Positions 1 to 5,468 of a stretch of DNA of 5,530 bases are shown one piece after another (positions within the stretch are counted from its first letter, which is position 1; every line of letters starts with the position of its first letter). The notes under the pieces are model-generated. The model was not told where the DNA came from. It ran no database searches and saw only the letters and a program-made list of their open reading frames with translations. Origin of the DNA: Thiotrichaceae bacterium (GTDB lineage: Bacteria > Pseudomonadota > Gammaproteobacteria > Thiotrichales > Thiotrichaceae); contig JALVRY010000196.1 of assembly GCA_027024625.1 (NCBI GenBank), positions 1-5,530 of the forward strand. The letters are read 5' to 3'. The position numbers and the translations under genes are program-made.

Positions 1-967
1 GACTTAAATGACCTTCTTTCTCGCTACGTTGCCCTGCACACTGTACGAACACTACGCTTTCAACTTCTTTACCGTCAGATGGGCGTTTGATTGCTCCACC
101 GTTGGCTTCTTTGGCAAGTGCTTCTAATTCGATTTGTGTTACTACGTCGGCAGACTTATCGTAACTAAATTCAGGGAGTTGGTTAGCATCATACTCTGTG
201 AAACCAGTTGCCTGAACGATTGCACCAAATGTTGCCGATGTTGTGTCATCACCTGTTGCAATATCAATTTCAAAACGACCTGGAGCACCCGATGTTTTAG
301 CAATAGTTGAGTTTAGATGTACGGTGATGTCATCGTTAGCCTCAATTTCTGCTACCATTTCTGCAATGCCAGTGTCTTGAGGGTCTGCATAAGGAGAACG
401 TGCGGGGACTTTCTTTGCAAGCTTAGCAACGGTTCCGCCGAGGGCATCGCTTTTTTCTACGATTGTCGCTTGGTAGCCTGCTTTAGCCGCTTGCATTGCA
501 GCTGTCATGCCTGTGATACCACCGCCAACAACTAGAATATTTGTATTTAATTCTTGTTGTCCGCTAGGTTTTGCAGCATTCATTTGCTTAACTTCAGCGC
601 ATGCCATACGAATGTAATCGTCTGCCATTTCTTGGGTGGTTTCTTGGTTTTCATCCGTATCAGGGCGAATCCAGATAACACCTTCACGCAAGTTAGCTCG
701 TGTCATTGGTACATCGTCACCAAAGCTAAAGGCTTCAACTTTAGAGCGACGCGAACAAGCTGCAATCATAAGACGGTTAACATCGCCTGATTCCAGATCA
801 TCCTTAATCATTTGAACGCCTTCAGCACTGCAAAGGAATTCGTGTTCTTTACATGATGCAATACGACCTTCACGTGTTGCAATCATATTCATTTGAGATG
901 CGTCTAGTCTGTCACCAATGCCGCAGCCTGTGCAGATATAACCGCCTACTTTAACTTCATCAGCCAT
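1..967 (-). CDS. qmoB: QmoB, HdrA-like flavin/iron-sulfur subunit of the quinone-interacting oxidoreductase (5' part; continues past the left edge)
   Basis: Only the first 322 codons are present. QmoB is a cytoplasmic subunit of QmoABC, which exchanges electrons between APS reductase and the quinone pool. Residues 1-120 resemble the N-terminal iron-sulfur part of HdrA: an early C12-x2-C15 pair, then C39, C46 and C71 in the context IAACSRR. A Rossmann FAD site follows with VVGGGITG at 146-153 and an E-K-x-D-x-L-G-G segment after it. The window ends just after the V-Q-C-A-G-Q-R motif (C310), the counterpart of C-A-G-S-R-D in QmoA. Full-length QmoB has further iron-sulfur and MvhD-like parts, which are not visible here. 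The ATG lies 3 nt after the qmoA stop, with GGAGG 9 nt upstream inside the end of qmoA, so the two genes form one operon. HdrA itself is the alternative name, but pairing with a shorter HdrA-like QmoA favours Qmo. Confidence 0.85.
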   Translation of the reverse strand, partial: MADEVKVGGYICTGCGIGDRLDASQMNMIATREGRIASCKEHEFLCSAEGVQMIKDDLESGDVNRLMIAACSRRSKVEAFSFGDDVPMTRANLREGVIWIRPDTDENQETTQEMADDYIRMACAEVKQMNAAKPSGQQELNTNILVVGGGITGMTAAMQAAKAGYQATIVEKSDALGGTVAKLAKKVPARSPYADPQDTGIAEMVAEIEANDDITVHLNSTIAKTSGAPGRFEIDIATGDDTTSATFGAIVQATGFTEYDANQLPEFSYDKSADVVTQIELEALAKEANGGAIKRPSDGKEVESVVFVQCAGQRSEKEGHLS

Positions 968-970
968 GAT

Positions 971-2254
971 TTATGCCTCCGCCTTTGCAACTTGGTTAAC
1001 AACTTGAACTGCACGTAGTGCACTTGCTGTTGCGTGTTGTACTGAACGATTTACGTCAAGTGCATCAGATGATGTACCTGCTGCAAAGATTCCGCCGTTT
1101 TTCTCGTCAGGCTCAATAAAGCCTTCCATGTTTAGTACCAAGTCAACTGGGAACTCAGATACATCAACGCTAGGCTCCATACCTGTTGCAAGTACAACAA
1201 GGTCATGCTCTGTTGCATAGCGATGATAGCCTTCAGTGTCTACGCCGTGTAGTACTGGGTTGCCATTTTCACCGCCTTCAATTTTTGCCACTTTTGACTT
1301 GATGAATTTGACGTTAGGGTTGGCTTGAACCTTTTTATAGAAATCTTCAAAACGGTCAATTGCACGGATGTCGATGTAGTAAATAGTTGATTTACCTTCG
1401 TCACCGTACTTTTCTTCAACGTAGTTAGATTGCTTTAGTGATGCCATGCAGCAAATGCGAGAGCAATGGGCTAGATGGTTTCTATCACGTGAACCTGCAC
1501 ATTGAATAAAGGCAACGTTCTTTGCTTCTTTGCCATCAGATGGGCGTAGTAGCTTGCCTTGGGTTGGTCCGTGTGGATCCATCAAGCGCTCAAACTCAAC
1601 ATTGGTGATAACATTGTCCAAACGATCATATGCGTATGCTTGGATTTTGTTTGCATCGTATGGTTTCCAGCCTGTAGACCAGATGATTGCACCAGCAGCA
1701 AGCTCTAGCGTCTCTTCTTGCATGTCTAGATCAATTGCATCATATTTGCAAGCGTCTTTTGCTGCGGTTGCTTCATCTGTACCGATAATCGCAGAATCAA
1801 TTACATATTGCTGTGGGAATGCCATCTTGTTAGGGATGTATGCACCTTTGCGCTTGCCTAGGTTGTAGTTGAATTCATCATCGAATTCAGTTTCAACGGC
1901 TTTGCTACATTCACCACAGGCTGTGCAATTTTCGTTAACATAACGAGGAGTGACTTTAACTGTAACGGAGTAGTTACCAGTCTCACCGCTGATGCTAGAA
2001 ACTTCAGCCATTGTCAATACAGTAAGATTAGGGTTCATCTTAATGCGACGTTGGTTTATTTCTTGTCCACACGTTGGGTGACACATCTTAGGAAAATACT
2101 TATAAAGTTGAGAAACACGACCACCTAAATATGGACGTTTCTCAATTAAAATAACTTGCTTGCCTGTTTCGGCAGCTTCAAGGGCTGCGGTCATGCCGCT
2201 GATTCCCCCACCAACCACAATGATGGTCTGGTTTGTTGCTACTACGTCCGTCAT
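971..2254 (-). CDS. qmoA: QmoA, HdrA-like flavoprotein subunit of the quinone-interacting oxidoreductase
   Basis: This complete 427-residue protein matches the size of QmoA, which is much shorter than HdrA or QmoB. It starts with an FAD-binding Rossmann motif, VVGGGISGMTAA (13-24), then E-K-R-P-Y-L-G-G-R. The pair C58/C62 (M-C-H-P-T-C) and the cluster C110-x2-C113-x2-C116 with a later C169 before A-I-D-L-D mark the inserted iron-sulfur region of the HdrA family. C-A-G-S-R-D (252-257) and H-C-S-R-I-C-C-M (263-270) are HdrA-type signatures. The second half of the FAD fold ends with A-T-G (356-358) and the F-A-A-G-T segment (390-394). The start has GGAGGT at 2264-2269 on the complementary strand, 9 nt before the ATG. 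It is the first gene of the operon, with qmoB 3 nt downstream. In sulfur oxidisers the complex takes electrons from AprAB during sulfite oxidation; in sulfate reducers the flow is reversed. Direction here is inferred from the host type. Confidence 0.92.
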   Translation of the reverse strand: MTDVVATNQTIIVVGGGISGMTAALEAAETGKQVILIEKRPYLGGRVSQLYKYFPKMCHPTCGQEINQRRIKMNPNLTVLTMAEVSSISGETGNYSVTVKVTPRYVNENCTACGECSKAVETEFDDEFNYNLGKRKGAYIPNKMAFPQQYVIDSAIIGTDEATAAKDACKYDAIDLDMQEETLELAAGAIIWSTGWKPYDANKIQAYAYDRLDNVITNVEFERLMDPHGPTQGKLLRPSDGKEAKNVAFIQCAGSRDRNHLAHCSRICCMASLKQSNYVEEKYGDEGKSTIYYIDIRAIDRFEDFYKKVQANPNVKFIKSKVAKIEGGENGNPVLHGVDTEGYHRYATEHDLVVLATGMEPSVDVSEFPVDLVLNMEGFIEPDEKNGGIFAAGTSSDALDVNRSVQHATASALRAVQVVNQVAKAEA

Positions 2255-2363
2255 ATGACGACTACCTCCAAATAATGGATACGATCTCTGAATTCAAAAT
2301 ATACTGGCTCGGCAATATACAGGATTCAATGACTGAGTAGGATATATCAATAGGGGTAAGTTC

Positions 2364-2385
2364 GATTAGCTAGCTGAGCTACATC
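2364..2385. repeat. Imperfect inverted repeat, possible operator upstream of qmoA
   Basis: The core is TAGCT-G-AGCTA, a perfect 5-bp inverted repeat around one base (2371-2381), preceded by another TAGC copy. The outer bases GAT (2364-2366) and ATC (2383-2385) extend the symmetry with a one-base offset. It lies about 110-130 nt upstream of the qmoA start, a place where a dimeric regulator could bind. No known regulator site is recognised. Confidence 0.3.
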
Positions 2386-2436
2386 AAGTTCTGTTTAAAT
2401 GCTTTCTTAAAAGATATTACCGATAGAGATAGCATT

Positions 2437-2460
2437 GCCATATTTCTAAATTATTATGGC
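2437..2460. repeat. Spaced inverted repeat GCCATA-N12-TATGGC
   Basis: Two perfect 6-bp arms (2437-2442 and 2455-2460) are separated by 12 AT-rich bases, a span of 24 bp. This is operator-like geometry with arms about two helical turns apart. On the plus strand it is followed by five T residues (2461-2465), so a weak hairpin terminator is a second reading, although no gene upstream on that strand needs one. It sits about 80 nt before the start of the AF1514-like gene. Confidence 0.3.
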
Positions 2461-2540
2461 TTTTTATATCTGATGGGGTATAAAGAAGTTATTAGGAGCT
2501 TATCTGATAATGGAATAGGCTCTAGTGAGGGAGAACAGAT

Positions 2541-2879
2541 ATGTCAGCGGAACCATCATCGTCAGGCTCAGCGTGTAATATACCGACAGAACCTGATTAT
2601 TCAAATGTTGAAGTTATTGAATTAAAGCCATCAACTACGGTTGAAAGTTATGCTGATGCCTTAGTCATTGCAAATAATGAGGCTGAAAAACAGTTTGATG
2701 ATGCGATGTTATTATCTTCTTATGATAGAGCGCGTGATTTTGAAATTCCCCAACATGCAGGGGAGTGTCACCTTAATAGTGCGATTCCGGGATATATTGA
2801 TTATGCTCTTTATCATGGGGCTACCCTTAAAATTGATATAAATGAAGGGGCTTACACCTTTTTTTATTATTCATTCTGA
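2541..2879 (+). CDS. Small conserved protein of unknown function, probably AF1514-like
   Basis: This 112-residue acidic protein has no signal peptide or membrane segment, so it is probably cytoplasmic. From memory its central part (E-L-K-P-S-T, then an ALVIANNEAEK stretch, then Y-D-R-A-R-D-F-E and P-Q-H-A-G-E-C-H) resembles a small family called AF1514-like after an Archaeoglobus protein and seen in sulfur-metabolising prokaryotes. This assignment is not verified. H72, C76 and H77 in Q-H-A-G-E-C-H could bind a metal or be redox active; C12 is the only other cysteine. The first ~20 residues are Ser/Pro-rich and look disordered. The ATG follows GAGGGAG (2527-2533) with 7 nt spacing, which supports the start. 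It is divergent from qmoA and 44 nt before the CBS gene, with a hairpin terminator between. The function is unknown; a link to sulfur energy metabolism is suggested only by the neighbourhood. Confidence 0.75.
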   Translation: MSAEPSSSGSACNIPTEPDYSNVEVIELKPSTTVESYADALVIANNEAEKQFDDAMLLSSYDRARDFEIPQHAGECHLNSAIPGYIDYALYHGATLKIDINEGAYTFFYYSF

Positions 2880-2905
2880 GACCTTTTGTATAAAGGTTTC
2901 TTTTT
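2878..2905 (+). terminator. Rho-independent terminator after the AF1514-like gene
   Basis: A 9-bp stem (2878-2886 with 2892-2900, one G-T pair) closes a 5-nt loop and is followed by TTTTT (2901-2905). The left arm begins inside the TGA stop codon of the AF1514-like gene. It ends only 18 nt before the CBS gene, so it either separates that gene or acts as a partial terminator in a shared transcript. Confidence 0.8.
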
Positions 2906-2923
2906 AACCTATGGAGACAGTAC

Positions 2924-3370
2924 GTGAAAGTAGAAGAAATTATGACAACAGGCCTAAAGACGGCAAAAGTTGATACATCGGTTAAAGATGCAGCAAATAT
3001 AATGTGTCTTAATAATATCAGTGGTTTACCTGTTGTGGATGATGACGACAATATTATTGGCATTGTTTCAGAGAAAGATGTGTTGAAAAAAATGTTTCCT
3101 GATATGTCTGATTTAGCAAGAGAAGAAGGTGTTACCAATTTTGAAGACATGGAAAAAGGCTATGCGGATGCATTAGGGCTGAAAGTTGGTGATATTATGT
3201 CGTCAACGGTATCATCTGTTGCTTATGATATGCCGATAATGAAAGCTGCTACGCTGATGTGCGCTCGCCAAATTCGTCGCATTCCTGTCACTAATGGGAA
3301 GAAATTAGTAGGAATTGTTAGTATTGGTGATGTACATAAGGCGATATTTCAACAGTCGCTTGCTGTTTAA
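2924..3370 (+). CDS. CBS domain-pair protein
   Basis: The 148-residue protein is almost entirely two CBS domains forming one Bateman module. CBS1 spans about 1-58 and contains GLPVVDDDDNIIGIVSEKDV (34-53); CBS2 spans about 86-142 with R-R-I-P-V-T-N-G-K-K-L-V-G-I-V-S-I-G-D-V (118-137). Both keep the G-h-V-S-x-x-D motif (S49/D52 and S133/D136) whose Asp usually contacts nucleotide ribose. Such stand-alone proteins sense AMP, ATP or related adenylates and act on partner proteins; ligand and partner here are unknown. No enzyme or transport domain is attached. The start is GTG, with GGAG at 2913-2916 and a 7-nt spacer. It follows the AF1514-like gene past a terminator, so its promoter may lie inside that gene or it may depend on read-through. 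Since AMP is a substrate of APS reductase in the oxidative direction, an adenylate sensor near qmo is suggestive, but this is inference. Confidence 0.9.
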   Translation: MKVEEIMTTGLKTAKVDTSVKDAANIMCLNNISGLPVVDDDDNIIGIVSEKDVLKKMFPDMSDLAREEGVTNFEDMEKGYADALGLKVGDIMSSTVSSVAYDMPIMKAATLMCARQIRRIPVTNGKKLVGIVSIGDVHKAIFQQSLAV

Positions 3371-3388
3371 AATTAAATTAATAAAAGA

Positions 3389-3417
3389 GGGGGGAGGGTT
3401 TTCATTCCCCTTGTTTT
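3389..3417 (+). terminator. Probable terminator after the CBS gene
   Basis: GGGGA(G) at 3391-3396 pairs with (T)TCCCC at 3405-3410 around an 8-nt loop, and TTGTTTT follows. Only five strong pairs plus G-T pairs at either end are present, and a shifted pairing from 3389 is also possible. It lies 20 nt after the CBS stop codon, the expected place. Confidence is moderate because the stem is short and the G-run allows several registers. Confidence 0.5.
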
Positions 3418-3575
3418 GCAAGCTTTAAGTCGATTGCGTTTTAAATCTTTGGTTTGATTTTCTTTTATTGCCCCCCCATCCTTAGGTGTGTTTTTGAAAA
3501 TTTAATTGGACTGAGATTTGGTTTATATTTTTAGACTCATTCCTGATACATCCTCTCTGATATGGGTATGCTGCT

Positions 3576-4295
3576 GTGAATGCCTTACTGCTACAACAAG
3601 GTTTTGTGATTTATAAAGAGAATAACTCGCTACGAGACACCTTGTTGGCGAACTATCCTCAAGACTTTACTACATTCTGTGATACATGGAATGATCTCCC
3701 TAAAGACCCTTATCTGTTAGATGGCGGGAGCTACCGCTCTCGTCGCTATTCTGTGTTTAATTATCGTAATAATAATTTAACCGTTTTACCTTATGAGCCG
3801 CATTATCAAACACTGCATTATAATAATTTGCACGGTGGAATAAATCGGCACTTAGCACCTTGGCATCAATCGACAATTGATAACCCTGTATTATTAGAAA
3901 TGATAAACTGGGTGATGCAACAAATTGATGATAAGGGTAAACAAGATTGGCGAATACAGTCACATCAATTTCGCATTATCGCCTCAAATGATGAGCTAGG
4001 TAAACCAACTCCTGAAGGCGTACATAAAGACGGTGCTGACTATATTTTGATCATGCTAATTCAACGTAAAAATATAATGGGTGGTGAAAGTGAGCTTTAT
4101 GATAATGATCAAAAATCATTAGGGCAGGGAACCTTAGAAAATACGGGAGATGTAATTTTGCTGGATGATAGAAAGGTGTATCACGGTGTTTCAGAAATTG
4201 AGCCAATTGATGCATCAAAACAGGCCTTACGAGATGTATTAGTGCTAACATTTCATCAAGATGTATTAGAAGGAATTCCACCTAACGATGATTAA
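3576..4295 (+). CDS. 2-oxoglutarate/Fe(II)-dependent dioxygenase family protein (2OG-Fe_Oxy_2 type)
   Basis: The 239-residue protein looks like the PF10014-type family, which includes amino-acid hydroxylases such as isoleucine 4-hydroxylase and many uncharacterised members. The signature is P-E-G-V-H-K-D-G-A-D-Y (146-156), giving the H150-x-D152 part of the metal triad. N-I-M-G-G-E-S (166-172) follows, then T-G-D-V-I-L-L-D-D (190-198) and V-Y-H-G-V-S (201-206), with H203 as third metal ligand. R219 before V-L-V-L-T-F is the likely 2-oxoglutarate carboxylate ligand. All catalytic residues are therefore present, and the length fits the family. It has no signal peptide. The start is GTG; an in-frame TGA at 3558 and no other start codon in between exclude a longer N-terminus. 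The ribosome binding site is weak (GGG at 3564-3566). The 3' end overlaps the next gene by 8 nt, so they are an operon. The substrate cannot be told from the sequence. Confidence 0.88.
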   Translation: MNALLLQQGFVIYKENNSLRDTLLANYPQDFTTFCDTWNDLPKDPYLLDGGSYRSRRYSVFNYRNNNLTVLPYEPHYQTLHYNNLHGGINRHLAPWHQSTIDNPVLLEMINWVMQQIDDKGKQDWRIQSHQFRIIASNDELGKPTPEGVHKDGADYILIMLIQRKNIMGGESELYDNDQKSLGQGTLENTGDVILLDDRKVYHGVSEIEPIDASKQALRDVLVLTFHQDVLEGIPPNDD

Positions 4296-5109
4296 AACAG
4301 GCAAACTACGCAAAATGAGGGGTGTATTAGACTCTCCTGTTCAATACAGTATGCGATTGGGCGATGAAGAAATTCCTCTTAACGATGCGATTGGCAAAAC
4401 GGTAAGGCTGAAGCACATAGGCGAAATCAACTGTATTCACTGTGATAGAAAAACGAAGAAAAGTTTCAGCCAAGGTTTCTGCTATCCCTGTTTTAGAAAG
4501 CTAGCTCAATGTGATATGTGTATTGTCAAACCTGAGCAATGCCACTATGAGGCGGGTACTTGTCGAGAGCCACAATGGGGAGAAGAACATTGCCTACAAC
4601 CGCATTATGTTTACCTAGCTAACTCGTCTGGCGTTAAAGTCGGGATTACTCGCGGCACACAAATTCCAACGCGATGGATAGATCAAGGGGCTGTTGAGGC
4701 ATTGCCTATTTTTCAAGTATCGGAGCGTTTATTGTCTGGTCTGATTGAAACTGAATTAAAGCAATATGTCAGTGATAAAACCTCATGGCAGAAAATGCTC
4801 AAAGGAAATATTGAGCCTATTGATCTGCTAGAAAAGCGAGATGAGTTATTAGAAGAAAGTGAAGGCGCTTTATCGAATTTGATGCAGCAATTTGGTGAAG
4901 ATGCAATTGAGTATCTTGAAGATGAAGAGCCAATTACTATCGAATATCCTGTGCTGGAATACCCTACTAAAGTAAAATCGTTCAACTTCGATAAAACACC
5001 TGAAATCACGGCTACGTTGATGGGAATTAAAGGTCAGTATTTAATTTTTGATACGGGCGTGATTAATATTCGTAAATTTGGTGGTTACCAAGTACAGCTA
5101 GAGTTTTAA
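4288..5109 (+). CDS. DUF2797-like protein with cysteine-rich zinc-binding-type region and GIY-YIG-like segment
   Basis: This 273-residue cytoplasmic-type protein looks like the DUF2797 family, whose function is not established. Residues 49-102 carry four-plus cysteine pairs: C49-x2-C52, C65-x2-C68, C75-x2-C78, then C85, C92 and C102 with H86 and H101, enough for one or two structural zinc (or iron-sulfur) sites. Directly after it, H-Y-V-Y-L (106-110), K-V-G-I-T-R (117-122), R129 and E154 or E156 follow the order of the two strands, arginine and glutamate of GIY-YIG nucleases, so a nuclease-like or degenerate nucleic-acid-binding fold is an inference. The C-terminal third is acidic (185-215) and ends in a beta-rich stretch. 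The ATG lies inside the end of the dioxygenase gene (8-nt overlap) with AGAAGGA at 4268-4274, a long 13-nt spacing, so translation is probably coupled to the upstream gene. The 3' end overlaps a convergent small gene. No terminator was seen after it. Confidence 0.82.
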   Translation: MIKTGKLRKMRGVLDSPVQYSMRLGDEEIPLNDAIGKTVRLKHIGEINCIHCDRKTKKSFSQGFCYPCFRKLAQCDMCIVKPEQCHYEAGTCREPQWGEEHCLQPHYVYLANSSGVKVGITRGTQIPTRWIDQGAVEALPIFQVSERLLSGLIETELKQYVSDKTSWQKMLKGNIEPIDLLEKRDELLEESEGALSNLMQQFGEDAIEYLEDEEPITIEYPVLEYPTKVKSFNFDKTPEITATLMGIKGQYLIFDTGVINIRKFGGYQVQLEF

Positions 5110-5310
5110 TGGTAATTCTTGTGGTATATAGCGACTTTGGTTTTTACAGCTAGGGTAGTTAACTGAGTATTTTGATTGGCATAAAATATCAGTAGAATTA
5201 CTTAGTAGTTTTGCATCTTTTTCTGAAATCTTACTAAAGAACATACCGCTATACGTTGATATGGGTATGATAATGGCGAGTAGTAGTGCAAGTAAGAAAA
5301 GCTCCTTCAT
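5098..5310 (-). CDS. Small hypothetical protein with an N-terminal membrane or signal segment
   Basis: A 70-residue product is not recognised as any known family. It begins M-K-E and then has a long hydrophobic run at about 4-18 (L/A/I-rich) and a hydrophobic M-F-F at 23-25, so it is either a single-pass inner-membrane protein or has an uncleaved signal. The rest is polar and basic, with two cysteines (C44, C55) that could form a disulfide in the periplasm. The start at 5310 is preferred over an upstream in-frame ATG at 5325 because GGAGG (5319-5323, complementary strand) stands 8 nt before it and overlaps the upstream option. Its last 12 nt overlap the end of the DUF2797 gene tail to tail. 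The strong ribosome binding site and the sensible N-terminus are the main evidence that it is real; a chance ORF remains possible. Confidence 0.55.
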   Translation of the reverse strand: MKELFLLALLLAIIIPISTYSGMFFSKISEKDAKLLSNSTDILCQSKYSVNYPSCKNQSRYIPQELPLKL

Positions 5311-5377
5311 TATTAAATCCTCCATCCATGGGTCTTGCTTATTCCTTATTTCAGAGTCATTTTTATGAAGAATATTC

Positions 5378-5408
5378 GATATAACAGATGTTAAGCGGGT
5401 ATTGTCAG
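5378..5408 (-). promoter_or_regulatory. Possible promoter of the small membrane-protein gene
   Basis: On the minus strand CTGACA (5403-5408, one mismatch to TTGACA) is followed after 19 nt by TATATC (5378-5383). The spacing is longer than ideal and the -10 matches only four of six positions. It would give a 5' leader of about 60 nt. Confidence 0.25.
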
Positions 5409-5468
5409 CTTAGCGGGATTTATCGGCAGGTAGGTTATGAGATACTGGCTTTGTGGGAGAGCGTATAA

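Larger units (their letters stand above)
2255..2540. promoter_or_regulatory. Divergent intergenic region between qmoA and the AF1514-like gene
   Basis: This 286-nt AT-rich stretch must hold the start signals of the qmo operon (leftward) and of the small gene at 2541 (rightward). I see strong ribosome binding sites at both ends: GGAGGT on the minus strand (2264-2269) and GAGGGAG on the plus strand (2527-2533). For the rightward gene TATAAA at 2479-2484 is a possible -10, but no good -35 stands 16-18 nt before it. For the leftward operon I could not find a convincing pair of sigma-70 hexamers. Two inverted repeats inside it are listed separately. No ORF or RNA gene is apparent. Confidence 0.6.

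Noticed and set aside
317..790. Two plus-strand ORFs of 72 and 78 codons
   Set aside because: They lie wholly inside the well-supported qmoB coding frame on the other strand and show no family features.
1530..1868. Plus-strand ORF of 112 codons
   Set aside because: It is antisense to qmoA, whose frame is continuous with recognisable motifs; no convincing ribosome binding site or domain.
2381..2390. Half of an FNR-type box (TTGAT on the minus strand)
   Set aside because: The second half (ATCAA at the right spacing) is missing, so there is no support for an FNR/CRP site.
2827..3150. Minus-strand ORF of 107 codons
   Set aside because: It is antisense to the CBS gene and crosses a terminator hairpin; its composition is a mirror of the CBS frame.
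3757..4281. Two minus-strand ORFs of 68 and 76 codons
   Set aside because: They are shadows of the dioxygenase gene, which has all its catalytic motifs in the plus frame.
4713..5009. Minus-strand ORF of 98 codons, rich in serine
   Set aside because: The serine-rich composition is what the complement of the acidic, Glu-rich DUF2797 tail would give; no start signals.
5093..5155. Direct repeat TACAGCTAG at 5093-5101 and 5145-5153
   Set aside because: Nine identical bases without flanking similarity or target-site features are compatible with chance in this AT-rich DNA.
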